Positions 1 to 7,085 of a stretch of DNA of 27,530 nucleotides are shown piece by piece. Each line of letters begins with the position of its first letter. Positions within the stretch are counted from its first letter, which is position 1. Below the pieces are notes generated by a model. It was not told the DNA's origin and made no database searches. It worked only from the letters and a program-made list of their open reading frames with translations. Location of the stretch: assembly GCA_041493345.1 (NCBI GenBank), contig JBGPYQ010000017.1, positions 1 through 27,530 on the forward strand, written 5' to 3'. A program made the position numbers and the translations under genes. This DNA comes from VBDM01 sp041493345. GTDB lineage: Bacteria; Pseudomonadota; Gammaproteobacteria; Burkholderiales; SG8-39.

Positions 1-351
1 CCCCGCGTCGGCGCTTTCGATGGTCAACAGCTCCGCGCCGGCCTTGACGACTTGCCCGGCCTGAACCAGCACGGCGACGACGCGCCCCGCCGCAGTGGCC
101 CCGACGGCGGATTGCGCCTGCGGACGGAACGTCACGCGTCCAGGCAACGCAAGCACATCCGCGGTCTGGGAAGCGCTGACCGCCTCGATCGAGAGGAACT
201 GCTTTTGAGCGTCCGGTATCTGCACCGATCGGGCGGTCGCATTGGAGGAGGGACTGGAACTCGGCGCCGCGACCGGCGCCTTATTTTTTTCGCATCCAGC
301 CGCCAGCGCCGCAAGCCCGATCAAAGCAATAAAAAAATCAATTCGATTCAT
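1..351 (-). CDS. RND efflux periplasmic adaptor (membrane fusion) lipoprotein, 5' part only
   Basis: The first 117 codons are present and the gene runs off the left edge. The N-terminus is a lipoprotein signal peptide ending in a lipobox (LAAGC, Cys20), so the mature protein should be anchored by lipid. After a Ser/Ala/Pro-rich linker comes the start of a lipoyl-like/barrel-sandwich region, with phrases such as LPGRVTFRP and GRVVAVLVQAGQVVKAGAEL. These are typical of HlyD/CusB/CzcB-type adaptors that link an inner-membrane RND pump to an outer-membrane channel. The ATG lies at 349-351. The gene is divergent from tsaD, with a 131-bp gap. Substrate class (metal or drug) cannot be told from this part. 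The family call is fairly firm; the subfamily is open. Confidence 0.8.
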   Translation of the reverse strand, partial: MNRIDFFIALIGLAALAAGCEKNKAPVAAPSSSPSSNATARSVQIPDAQKQFLSIEAVSASQTADVLALPGRVTFRPQAQSAVGATAAGRVVAVLVQAGQVVKAGAELLTIESADAG

Positions 352-482
352 TCCCGATAGACCCCGGTTTTTCGCTCGAAGCAAGCACGAGGACCCGCAT
401 TCGTGCAAACATGTGGGGCGCGATTCTAGAGGAACATGCTGACTGCGGGCTGACACGACAGTCCGACGAGCGCTGAAAATTC

Positions 483-1619
483 ATGCTCATTCTGGGTATA
501 GAAACCTCCTGCGACGAGACGGGCGTCGCAGTTTTTGACGGCAGGCGCGGGCTCCTCGCCCACGCACTGCATTCGCAGACGGCGCTGCACGACGAGTACG
601 GCGGCGTCGTGCCGGAGCTCGCCTCCCGCGACCATGTACGGCGGCTGCTGCCGCTCATCCGGGAGGTATTGCTCAAGTCCGGCGTCGAAGTATCCGGCCT
701 CGACGCAATCGCCTTCACCCGCGGCCCCGGCCTGGCCGGCGCGCTGCTCGTGGGCGCCGCCGTCGGCAGCAGTCTCGCATTCGGGTTGAAAATTCCCGCG
801 ATCGGCATCCATCACCTCGAGGGGCATCTGCTGTCCCCGCTGCTGGCAAAAAACCCGCCGCAGTTTCCGTTTGTCGCGCTCCTGGTCTCGGGCGGCCATA
901 CGCAGCTCATGCGCGTCGAGGGCGTGGGGAAGTACGAGCTGCTCGGAGAAACGCAAGACGATGCCGCGGGCGAAGCTTTCGACAAGACCGCGAAGTTCCT
1001 CGGCCTGCGTTATCCGGGCGGGCCGGCGCTTGCGAAACTCGCCGAACAAGGCAGCCCGGGCCGGTACAAGTTTCCGCGCCCGATGCTGGGCTCGGATAAT
1101 CTCGATTTCAGCTTCAGCGGATTGAAAACCGCGGTGGTTACGCTCGCCGGCCGGCAGACGCGGGACGGGAGTGCCGCGATCGACGCGCAGTGGCGCGCCG
1201 ATGTTGCCGCCTCGTTCCAGGAGGCGGTGGCCGAGGTTCTGGTGGCGAAGTGCCGGGCGGCGGTCGAACGCACAGCCCTCAAGCGGCTCGTGGTCGCCGG
1301 CGGTGTCGGCGCAAACGCGCGCCTGCGCGCGCTGCTCGACGCCGCGGCCGGGCGCGACAAATTCCGCGTGTACTACCCCGAACTGGAGTTCTGCACCGAC
1401 AACGGCGCGATGATTGCCCTGGCCGGCGCCCTGCGTTTGGGCGCCGGGCTTCGTGATAGCCCCTCCGGCGCCCTGCGTTTGGGCGCCGGGCTTCGCGATA
1501 GCCCCTCAGGTGCGTTGCCCCTGCAAGCGCGGGATTCAGGATCCGGGATCCAGGACCCGGCGACGCGCGGCTTCACCGTGAATCCGCGCTGGGATCTGGA
1601 CACGCTGCGGCCGGCCTGA
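483..1619 (+). CDS. tsaD: tRNA N6-adenosine threonylcarbamoyltransferase TsaD, with repeat-expanded C-terminus
   Basis: TsaD transfers the threonylcarbamoyl group from TC-AMP to A37 of ANN-decoding tRNAs, working with TsaB and TsaE in the cytoplasm. The start MLILGIETSCDETGVAVF, the metal-binding His111 and His115 (HHLEGH), the SGGHTQL motif and FCTDNGAMIALAGA near the end are all family hallmarks. At 378 residues it is about 35 longer than usual. The excess lies between about residues 314 and 361. A 14-residue unit (GALRLGAGLRDSPS) occurs twice in tandem and is followed by a Gly/Ser/Asp stretch read from a dispersed GGATTCAGGATCC-type DNA repeat. The normal ending, NPRWDLDTLRPA, then resumes in frame. 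The catalytic core is intact, so the enzyme is probably active. It converges on plsY. Confidence 0.97.
   Translation: MLILGIETSCDETGVAVFDGRRGLLAHALHSQTALHDEYGGVVPELASRDHVRRLLPLIREVLLKSGVEVSGLDAIAFTRGPGLAGALLVGAAVGSSLAFGLKIPAIGIHHLEGHLLSPLLAKNPPQFPFVALLVSGGHTQLMRVEGVGKYELLGETQDDAAGEAFDKTAKFLGLRYPGGPALAKLAEQGSPGRYKFPRPMLGSDNLDFSFSGLKTAVVTLAGRQTRDGSAAIDAQWRADVAASFQEAVAEVLVAKCRAAVERTALKRLVVAGGVGANARLRALLDAAAGRDKFRVYYPELEFCTDNGAMIALAGALRLGAGLRDSPSGALRLGAGLRDSPSGALPLQARDSGSGIQDPATRGFTVNPRWDLDTLRPA
1423..1506 (+). repeat. 42-bp tandem duplication inside tsaD
   Basis: Two adjacent 42-bp units (1423-1464 and 1465-1506) both begin CCGGCGCCCTGCGTTTGGGC and end in GATAGCCCCT. They differ at one base (tcgtgatag versus tcgcgatag). 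A degenerate start of a third unit follows. Because 42 is a multiple of 3, the duplication adds 14 residues without shifting the reading frame. Confidence 0.93.
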
Positions 1620-1665
1620 CCGGTCAGGTTTTCCCTGGATCCTGAATCCTGGATCATGAATCCTT
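1531..1665. repeat. Inverted pair of GGATTC/GGATCC-type dispersed repeats around the tsaD stop codon
   Basis: At 1532-1557 the plus strand carries GGATTCAGGATCC followed by GGGATCCAGGA. At 1635-1664 the inverted counterpart occurs (CCTGGATCCTGAATCC, then TGGATCATGAATCC). One arm lies inside the tsaD reading frame. The other sits just downstream of the plsY stop codon. The arrangement resembles the short palindromic repeats scattered through many betaproteobacterial genomes. The coordinates cover both arms and the DNA between them. Confidence 0.6.
1615..1632 (+). terminator. Possible weak intrinsic terminator of tsaD
   Basis: A perfect 14-bp palindrome, CCTGACCGGTCAGG, contains the tsaD TGA and is followed directly by TTTT. 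As RNA it could form a 5-bp stem with a CCGG loop and a short U-run. The stem is short, so this is tentative. Confidence 0.35.
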
Positions 1666-2262
1666 CTTTTCCCCGATGCGGCTTTCCTTGCCGGCGGCGA
1701 GCTTGAGAATATTGCCCTTGTGCCGCCAGACGAGCAGCGCCGACACCAGGATCACCGCCGGCAACACCGCACCCGCCCCAAAAAGAAAAAAAGTGTAGAA
1801 CGGCGCCAGCACCGCGGCGACCAGGGCCGCAAGCGACGAGTAACGGAAGAACAGCGCGACAACGATCCAGGTCGCGAGCGTCGCGATACCCAGCCAGACA
1901 TCGATCGCGAGCAGGATGCCGAGCGCGGTCGCCACGCCCTTGCCGCCCTTGAAGCCGAAGAACAAGGGAAACAGGTGTCCGATAAACACCGCGACGGCGC
2001 AGGCGGCGATTGCGCCCGCGTCCACGCCCTGATCGACGCCGTAGTGCTGCGCCAGGAATACCGCGGCCCAGCCTTTGCCGGTGTCGCCCGCCAGCGTCAG
2101 CAGCGGCGCAAGCTTCCTGCCCGTGCGCAGGACGTTGGTCGCGCCGGGATTGCCCGAACCATAAGTGCGCGGGTCGGGAAGCCCGAACAGCCGGCTGACG
2201 ATCACCGCGAACGACAGCGATCCGATCAGGTACGCAATCAAAATAAATGCTGCCGTGGCCAT
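1654..2262 (-). CDS. plsY: Glycerol-3-phosphate acyltransferase PlsY
   Basis: PlsY is an inner-membrane enzyme that moves the acyl group of acyl-phosphate onto sn-glycerol-3-phosphate, making lysophosphatidic acid, the first step of phospholipid synthesis. The 202-residue product has the usual five-helix hydrophobic pattern and all three signature motifs: GSLSFA (about 14-19), GSGNPGATN (about 35-43) and FKGGKGVAT (about 104-112). Length and N-terminus fit the family. The upstream sequence AAGGGAATGCG provides a modest ribosome-binding site before the ATG. It is divergent from folB (76-bp gap) and convergent with tsaD, an arrangement common near tsaD in betaproteobacteria. Confidence 0.97.
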   Translation of the reverse strand: MATAAFILIAYLIGSLSFAVIVSRLFGLPDPRTYGSGNPGATNVLRTGRKLAPLLTLAGDTGKGWAAVFLAQHYGVDQGVDAGAIAACAVAVFIGHLFPLFFGFKGGKGVATALGILLAIDVWLGIATLATWIVVALFFRYSSLAALVAAVLAPFYTFFLFGAGAVLPAVILVSALLVWRHKGNILKLAAGKESRIGEKKDS

Positions 2263-2338
2263 CGCATTCCCTTAAAATTGCCGGCGGACAGTTTACCCCT
2301 GCCGCATTCCCACCCTTGGTCACCCGCCTCCGGTCCTA

Positions 2339-2692
2339 ATGGACACGATCTTCATCCGCGAGCTGCGGCTGCAGGCCTGGATCGGACTTTACCGCCACGA
2401 AAAGGTCGCTCCGCAGACGATCGAGATCGACCTCGAAATCGCCCTCCCCGGCAAAACCGCTTTCAAGACGGGCAAGGTCGCGGACACGGTCGACTACGGA
2501 GTGGTCGTCGAGCACATCCGCGCGCTGCTGGCCGAGGAGCGCTTCGGCTTGGTCGAAATCCTCGCCGAGCGCATCGCCGATCTCATTCTCCGGGATTTCA
2601 AGTCTCCGCACGTCAAGCTGAGCGTCGCCAAGCTCGGCGTGCTGCGCGACGCAAAGCGCGTGGGCGTCACGATCGAGCGAAGCCGTCCCTAA
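2339..2692 (+). CDS. folB: Dihydroneopterin aldolase FolB
   Basis: FolB cleaves 7,8-dihydroneopterin to 6-hydroxymethyl-7,8-dihydropterin and glycolaldehyde in the cytoplasm, a step in folate synthesis. The 117-residue length is normal. The N-terminus (IFIRELRLQAWIGLYRHEK) carries the substrate-binding Glu21. The DTVDYGVV segment carries Tyr53. The SVAKLGVLRDAKRVGV segment carries the expected catalytic Lys (about residue 98). The ATG at 2339 has no strong Shine-Dalgarno sequence. The gene converges on xerD across a strong hairpin. Confidence 0.95.
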   Translation: MDTIFIRELRLQAWIGLYRHEKVAPQTIEIDLEIALPGKTAFKTGKVADTVDYGVVVEHIRALLAEERFGLVEILAERIADLILRDFKSPHVKLSVAKLGVLRDAKRVGVTIERSRP

Positions 2693-2701
2693 AATGTTAT
2701 G

Positions 2702-2729
2702 CCTTCTCCCCCGCGTGCGGGGGAGAAGG
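2702..2729. terminator. 13-bp perfect hairpin between convergent folB and xerD
   Basis: CCTTCTCCCCCGC (2702-2714) and GCGGGGGAGAAGG (2717-2729) form a 13-bp stem with a GT centre. It sits 10 bp after the folB stop and about 15 bp after the xerD stop, where it could end transcription from both sides. It has no T-run on either side, so it may instead be a dispersed CTCCCCC-type palindromic repeat of the kind common in betaproteobacteria. Confidence 0.55.
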
Positions 2730-2743
2730 AGAGGGAATGTCAT

Positions 2744-3661
2744 TTACCCTCTCGGGTGATGCTCCTTGTGCAGCTGCTTGAGCCGCTCCCTCGCCACGTG
2801 GGTATAGATCTGCGTGGTCGAGATGTCGGCGTGGCCGAGCAGCAACTGCACCACGCGCAGGTCGGCGCCGTGGTTGAGCAAGTGGGTGGCGAACGCGTGG
2901 CGCAGGGTGTGCGGCGAGAGCGTCTTTCCCGGTACGGCGATGGCGGCGCGCCTCTTGATCAAATGCCAGAATGCCTGCCGCGTCATCGGCACGCCCCGCC
3001 CCGTGACGAAAGCGTAGTCGCTCGGCCGGTTTTTCAGGAGTTGCGGGCGCGCCTCCTTGAAATAGCGCTGCAGCCAGGACAACGCCTCCTCGCCGAGCGG
3101 CACGAGGCGCTCCTTGGAGCCTTTGCCGAATATCCGCACCACGCCCATGTCGAAGCTCACTTCGACGAGTTTCAGGCGCGTGAGCTCGGACACGCGCAGG
3201 CCGCTCGCGTACAGCACCTCGAGCATCGCCCGGTCTCGAAGCCCGAGCAGCGATTCGACATCCGGCTGCGCGAGCAGCGACTCGACATCGGCCTCCGAGA
3301 GCGTCCTGGGGAATCGCTGCGATTTTTTGGGAGGATCGAGCCGCAGCGTGGGATCCGCCTTGGCACGGCCGGCGGCAAGCAGGAAGCGGTAGAAGCGCTT
3401 GAGGCTGGAATGCAGCCGCGCCTGGGTGCTTGACTTGATGCCCTTGTTTTTTTCGCCCCGCCGCGAATAGCGCCAGGCGAAATAACCGGACAGGTCCGCC
3501 TCGGAAACACCGAGCAGCGACGCGCGGCCCTGCTTTTCCAGCCATTCGGCGAACTGGCGCAGGTCGCGGCGGTAGGATTCGAGCGTGTTTTTCGCCAGGC
3601 CGTCCTCGAGCCAGACCGTGTCGCAGAATTCATCCAGCAGCGCGGCATTGTCCGCGTTCAT
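2744..3661 (-). CDS. xerD: Site-specific tyrosine recombinase XerD
   Basis: XerD, with XerC, resolves chromosome dimers at dif near the division septum. The 305-residue protein has the N-terminal SAM-like core-binding domain (about 1-105) and a catalytic domain with the full residue set: Arg156 (SGLRVSEL), Lys180 (GKGSKERLVPL), His251 and Arg254 (HTLRHAFATH), His277 (LLGHADISTTQ) and the nucleophile Tyr286 (IYTHV). I chose the ATG at 3661, five bases beyond the ogt stop. An in-frame upstream start at 3691 would lie inside ogt. The close spacing suggests co-transcription with ogt. XerD is preferred over XerC on overall feel, but the two are close paralogues. Confidence 0.93.
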   Translation of the reverse strand: MNADNAALLDEFCDTVWLEDGLAKNTLESYRRDLRQFAEWLEKQGRASLLGVSEADLSGYFAWRYSRRGEKNKGIKSSTQARLHSSLKRFYRFLLAAGRAKADPTLRLDPPKKSQRFPRTLSEADVESLLAQPDVESLLGLRDRAMLEVLYASGLRVSELTRLKLVEVSFDMGVVRIFGKGSKERLVPLGEEALSWLQRYFKEARPQLLKNRPSDYAFVTGRGVPMTRQAFWHLIKRRAAIAVPGKTLSPHTLRHAFATHLLNHGADLRVVQLLLGHADISTTQIYTHVARERLKQLHKEHHPRG

Positions 3662-3665
3662 CGCT

Positions 3666-4157
3666 TCAGGCTTTCGCGCCCTCGTGCGCAAGGAGCCAGC
3701 GCTTTACCGAGAGGTGGAATCCGCTCTCGTGGTGCGCGAAGCCGCCGATGCCGCCCGCCGCAAGCACGCGGTGGCAGGGAATGACAAGCGGGACGCAGTT
3801 GGCGCCGCAGGCCTGGCCCACGGCGCGCGGTGCCGAGCGCAGATCGCGCGCAATCTCGCCGTAGCTGCGCGTGCGGCCCGGGCCGATCGCGGCGATCTTC
3901 GCCCAGACGCTGCGCTGGAACGCCGTCCCCTGCGGCGCGAGCGGCAGATCGAAGCGGAACTGCGGATCGTCGAGATAGCGCTCGATCTGCGCGCACGCCC
4001 GTGCGGCGAGCCGGTCCCGCGGCGCAAGCGCTCCGCCCGATTTCGGCAGGAACGTGATTTCCGCGAGCCCGTCGCCTTCGGTGCGGATGCCGAGCAATGC
4101 GAACGGAGTCGGCAGTTTCGCCTGATAGTCTGCGCCTGCGGTGCGAGCGCGCTTCAT
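3666..4157 (-). CDS. ogt: Methylated-DNA--protein-cysteine methyltransferase (O6-alkylguanine repair)
   Basis: This is a suicide DNA-repair protein that transfers the alkyl group of O6-methylguanine (or O4-methylthymine) to its own cysteine. The 163-residue product has an N-terminal alpha/beta domain and the C-terminal active-site domain. The latter contains GTAFQRSVWAKI, the DNA-binding RSYGEIARDL segment and the acceptor Cys128 in VIPCHRV, with GGFAHHESGF following. There is no AdaA-like methylphosphotriester domain, so it is of the Ogt type rather than full-length Ada. It starts five bases after the TRAP permease stop codon and ends five bases before xerD, so all three may share a transcript. 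Confidence 0.95.
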   Translation of the reverse strand: MKRARTAGADYQAKLPTPFALLGIRTEGDGLAEITFLPKSGGALAPRDRLAARACAQIERYLDDPQFRFDLPLAPQGTAFQRSVWAKIAAIGPGRTRSYGEIARDLRSAPRAVGQACGANCVPLVIPCHRVLAAGGIGGFAHHESGFHLSVKRWLLAHEGAKA

Positions 4158-4162
4158 GAAAG

Positions 4163-6196
4163 TCAGGCGGGCTGGCGCGCCGCGCGAATGCGAACGAGCT
4201 GGGTCGCGACGACTACGGCGAACAGGCCCAGGCCGACGATATCAGCCGTCGTGGTCGGGTACACGAGCGCCAGTCCTGCGACGATCAACATCGCCCTTTC
4301 GATCCAGGTCGCGCGCCTGAACAGCCAACCCTGAACGCCCCCCGCGAGCGCGGCGATGCCAAGCGCGGCGGTGATCGTCACCAGCGCGATCGAGCCCCAG
4401 TCCGCGTTTCCGAGCGTCTTGATCGAACCGGTGAGCAGCAGCCCCACGCCGGAAGGGTCGAGCACGAACATGAAGGGCACGAGAAACGCCGGCATGGTGT
4501 ACTTCCACGATTGCAGCGTGGTCTTGTACGGATCGCCGCCGGTGATCGCTGCGGCGGCGAAAGGCGAGAGCGCGGTCGGAGGCGACACTTCCGAGAGCAC
4601 CGCGTAGTAGAAAATGAACATGTGCGCCGCGAAGTCCGGCACGCCCAGCTTGATCATCGCCGGCGCCGCGATCACCGCGCAGATGATGTAGGACGCGGTC
4701 ACCGGCACCGCGAGACCGACGACCCAGACGATGAGCGACGTGTAGATGGCGGTGAGCAGAAGCGAGCCCGCGGCGTACTCGATGATGATCGAGCTGAACT
4801 TGAGGCCCAGGCCGGTGAGCGTTACCACGCCGACGATGATCCCGGCGCCCGCGCAGGTGGTGGCGACATTGAGCACGCCGGTCGAGCCCGCCTCGAGCGC
4901 CTTGAAAAATTTTGACCCGAAGATTCCCTTCACCAGGGGCTCGCGTCCCCGGAACAGGTCGTACGAGAACAGGGCGCAGTCGCGATGCAGGAAGCTCGTC
5001 GCGAATGCCGCGACCGTGGCCCAGAACACCGAAAGCACGGGCGAGTAGCCGTACAGCATGAATACGACGATCGACACCAGCGACAGAAAGTGGAACCAGT
5101 AATTTTTCGTCAAGCTCCACAGCGATTCGACCTGTTCGTACTTCACCGTGCTCATGCCGAACTTGCGCGCGTCGATCTCGACCATCAGGAACAGCGCGAA
5201 GTAATACAGGCAGGTCGGGATCGTCGCCATCAGCAGCACGTCAAGATACGAGATCTTCAGGAACTCGGCGATGAGAAAGGCCGCCGCGCCGAGCACGGGC
5301 GGCGAGATGATCGCACCCAGACCCCCGGCGGCGAGCAGGCCGCCCGCCGCGTTTTTCCCGTAGCCGGCTTTGACGAGCATCGGGTAGGCGACCGAGCCGA
5401 GCGTCACGGTGGTCGCGACGCCGCTCCCCGAGGGGCCGCCGAGCAGGAACGAGGCAAGCACCACGGTGCGGCCGGCACTGGTGGACTTGCCGCCCATGGC
5501 GGAGAACGAGAAGTCGATGAAAAACTTGCCCGCCCCGGAGAATTGCAGAAACGCTCCGTAGATCGTGAACAGGATGATGAGCGAGGAGGAGACGTCCACG
5601 GCGACGCCGAAAATGCCTTCGAGCGTCATGTACAAATGTCCCACCAGGCGTCCGACTTCGTAGCTGCGATGCGCCCAGGAACCGGGGAGCTGCTCGCCGA
5701 ACAAGGCATAGAGCACGAACGCCATCACTACCGCCGGCATGATCCAGCCCGAGGCGCGGCGCATGCCTTCGAGTATCAGAAGGATCAACGCGACGCCGAA
5801 GACTATGTCCCAATTGCCCGGCGACGTGTTGCGGTCCCAGATATCGTCGCCGCCCTGGAGAATGTACGCGATCACCGCCACCGCGGCGAGCGCGGCGGCC
5901 CAGTCCCACCACATGATGCGGTGGCGGTAGCGCTTCGCGACCGGAAACAGCAGGTAGCTGAGGAACAGCACGAAGCCGACGTGCACCGGGCGCAGCACCT
6001 GCGTCGGAACGATCGCGTACGCGGTGTAGAGATGGAACACCGACATCACCACCGCAACGATGGTGACGAAGACGCCGAGCCATCCGCGCAGCTTGTTGCT
6101 CGCGCCCTCCTCGGCCTCGATGTACTCCTCGGCCTTCTTCAGCGCCTCGGCATCGACCACCGGCTCAGCCAGAACCGGCCTCGCGATCTCGCTCAT
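4163..6196 (-). CDS. TAXI-type TRAP transporter fused permease (4TM/12TM)
   Basis: This is the inner-membrane part of a tripartite ATP-independent periplasmic transporter, driven by an ion gradient and fed by a periplasmic TAXI receptor. The 677-residue protein has a soluble N-terminus of about 35 residues, a first block of hydrophobic helices corresponding to the DctQ-like subunit, and then a long DctM-like block. The DctM block includes the Gly-rich LLGGPSGSGVATTVTLGSVAYPML and GGLLAAGGLGAIISPPVLGAAAF segments characteristic of the fused family. The ATG at 6194-6196 has a strong GAGGAGG site upstream. The cognate receptor lies on the same strand at 7086-8048, unusually far upstream. The substrate is unknown. 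Confidence 0.93.
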   Translation of the reverse strand: MSEIARPVLAEPVVDAEALKKAEEYIEAEEGASNKLRGWLGVFVTIVAVVMSVFHLYTAYAIVPTQVLRPVHVGFVLFLSYLLFPVAKRYRHRIMWWDWAAALAAVAVIAYILQGGDDIWDRNTSPGNWDIVFGVALILLILEGMRRASGWIMPAVVMAFVLYALFGEQLPGSWAHRSYEVGRLVGHLYMTLEGIFGVAVDVSSSLIILFTIYGAFLQFSGAGKFFIDFSFSAMGGKSTSAGRTVVLASFLLGGPSGSGVATTVTLGSVAYPMLVKAGYGKNAAGGLLAAGGLGAIISPPVLGAAAFLIAEFLKISYLDVLLMATIPTCLYYFALFLMVEIDARKFGMSTVKYEQVESLWSLTKNYWFHFLSLVSIVVFMLYGYSPVLSVFWATVAAFATSFLHRDCALFSYDLFRGREPLVKGIFGSKFFKALEAGSTGVLNVATTCAGAGIIVGVVTLTGLGLKFSSIIIEYAAGSLLLTAIYTSLIVWVVGLAVPVTASYIICAVIAAPAMIKLGVPDFAAHMFIFYYAVLSEVSPPTALSPFAAAAITGGDPYKTTLQSWKYTMPAFLVPFMFVLDPSGVGLLLTGSIKTLGNADWGSIALVTITAALGIAALAGGVQGWLFRRATWIERAMLIVAGLALVYPTTTADIVGLGLFAVVVATQLVRIRAARQPA

Positions 6197-6412
6197 CCCG
6201 CCTCCTCGGCGCGCATGCTAGCACAGCGCGGGCGGCAGGCCGCCTGCGATCCGGCCCCGCGGCGGCAAGACGGATTTTCGGCCCGCGGCGATCAGCACGC
6301 GCCCGGCCAATTCGTCCGGCTTCTTCAACAATCAGGACTGGAAGGTCCCGACTGGCGCGGGTTTCCAGATAGCTGCGTCGTCACTTCTCACAATTTCCCG
6401 AGCGTTCTCAGG
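6197..6412. other. Non-coding stretch upstream of the TRAP permease
   Basis: Apart from the ribosome-binding site of the permease gene, I see no convincing gene, promoter or repeat here. The reading frames crossing it are out-of-frame extensions of neighbouring genes. Confidence 0.5.
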
Positions 6413-6630
6413 TCACCGCGCACCCGCGCGTTCCAGCAACCTCGCCATTTCTCCGTGCCCGCGCGCAAGCGCGAGCGCGAGTGGGCATTGTCTTGATTTG
6501 CGCGGCATCGCCGCGCGCCGCAGCGGCAAAGAGGCCGGTGTAGCCCGATTTTTCGGCAGTCGAAGGAGGCACCTGAGCGTTCGACGTGAAGGCGCAACCA
6601 GCGAACCAGGCCGACCGCGCGGCCGATTTC
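6413..6630 (-). pseudogene. Remnant of an ankyrin-repeat lipoprotein gene with a large internal deletion
   Basis: Two minus-strand fragments in different frames belong to the two ends of an ankyrin-repeat protein. The upstream fragment (about 6630 down to 6492) reads as the end of a lipoprotein-like signal (WFAGCAFTSNAQ) followed by SGYTGLFAAAARGDAAQIK, the usual first ankyrin helix. The downstream fragment (6484-6413) reads PLALALARGHGEMARLLERA and ends GAR-stop, the usual last repeat of such proteins. The repeats expected between them are missing. The upstream frame has no start codon and is closed by a TGA just before the signal. This is decayed coding sequence, not a functional gene. Confidence 0.65.
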
Positions 6631-6720
6631 CTTTTGCAGCGGATTCACGGCGTTCGAGCGACTAACGATCGCAGCCACCGGCGCGCGGGCCGCTGACCGC
6701 GCGACCGGTGCACTGCGCGG

Positions 6721-6996
6721 TTAAGCCGTCCCGCCCGCGAGCCGGCGCGAAAGCAAATTATAGAGCCACCCGAACACAGCACCCGCAATTGCCCCATCCA
6801 CCAACCCGTAAAGAGTCGCTGTAATAACCGATCCGATACCAGGGCCAGGGCGATAGCCCGGATAGACGGAGGCAGCGAGTTCGAGAAAAGCGCGGCCGTA
6901 ACTCGGCCAGATCACATTGGCCCAGGCTACGATAAGGACCGCCGCGCCCCAGATAAGCCCGGACGTTAAAGACAAAGCAGTGACGTTAAATCGCAT
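6721..6996 (-). CDS. Small membrane protein resembling the DUF5676/'bacteriophage holin'-labelled family
   Basis: The 91-residue protein starts MRFNVTALSLTSGLIWGAAV and has one hydrophobic helix at about 8-28. A linker containing ASVYPGYRPGPGIGS follows, then a second hydrophobic segment ending FGWLYNLLSRRL. That pattern (N-terminal FNVTAL..GLIWG, YPGY.., DG.I.G..FGWLYN) recalls small chromosomal membrane proteins that automated pipelines label 'bacteriophage holin'. Nothing phage-related is nearby, so I would not infer lysis. A very good AAAGGAGG ribosome-binding site precedes the ATG. It lies inside a TRAP locus, between receptor and permease. The function is unknown. Confidence 0.75.
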   Translation of the reverse strand: MRFNVTALSLTSGLIWGAAVLIVAWANVIWPSYGRAFLELAASVYPGYRPGPGIGSVITATLYGLVDGAIAGAVFGWLYNLLSRRLAGGTA

Positions 6997-7085
6997 GTTG
7001 CCTCCTTTGTAAGAATGAGTTGTAGTAAAGATCGGCGTACACGATCAAGGTCGGCTAAACGCATATTAAGAGTCCGGAATATCGC

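Noticed and set aside
1373..2323. Long 316-codon minus-strand open frame across tsaD and plsY
   Set aside because: It runs out of frame through plsY and antisense through tsaD. Its repeated peptide simply mirrors the 42-bp tsaD duplication, and it has no family resemblance.
4985..6496. 503-codon plus-strand open frame opposite the TRAP permease
   Set aside because: Its composition (His, Arg, Glu, Gln-rich) is typical of antisense reading of a GC-rich membrane-protein gene. The opposite strand encodes a clear transporter.
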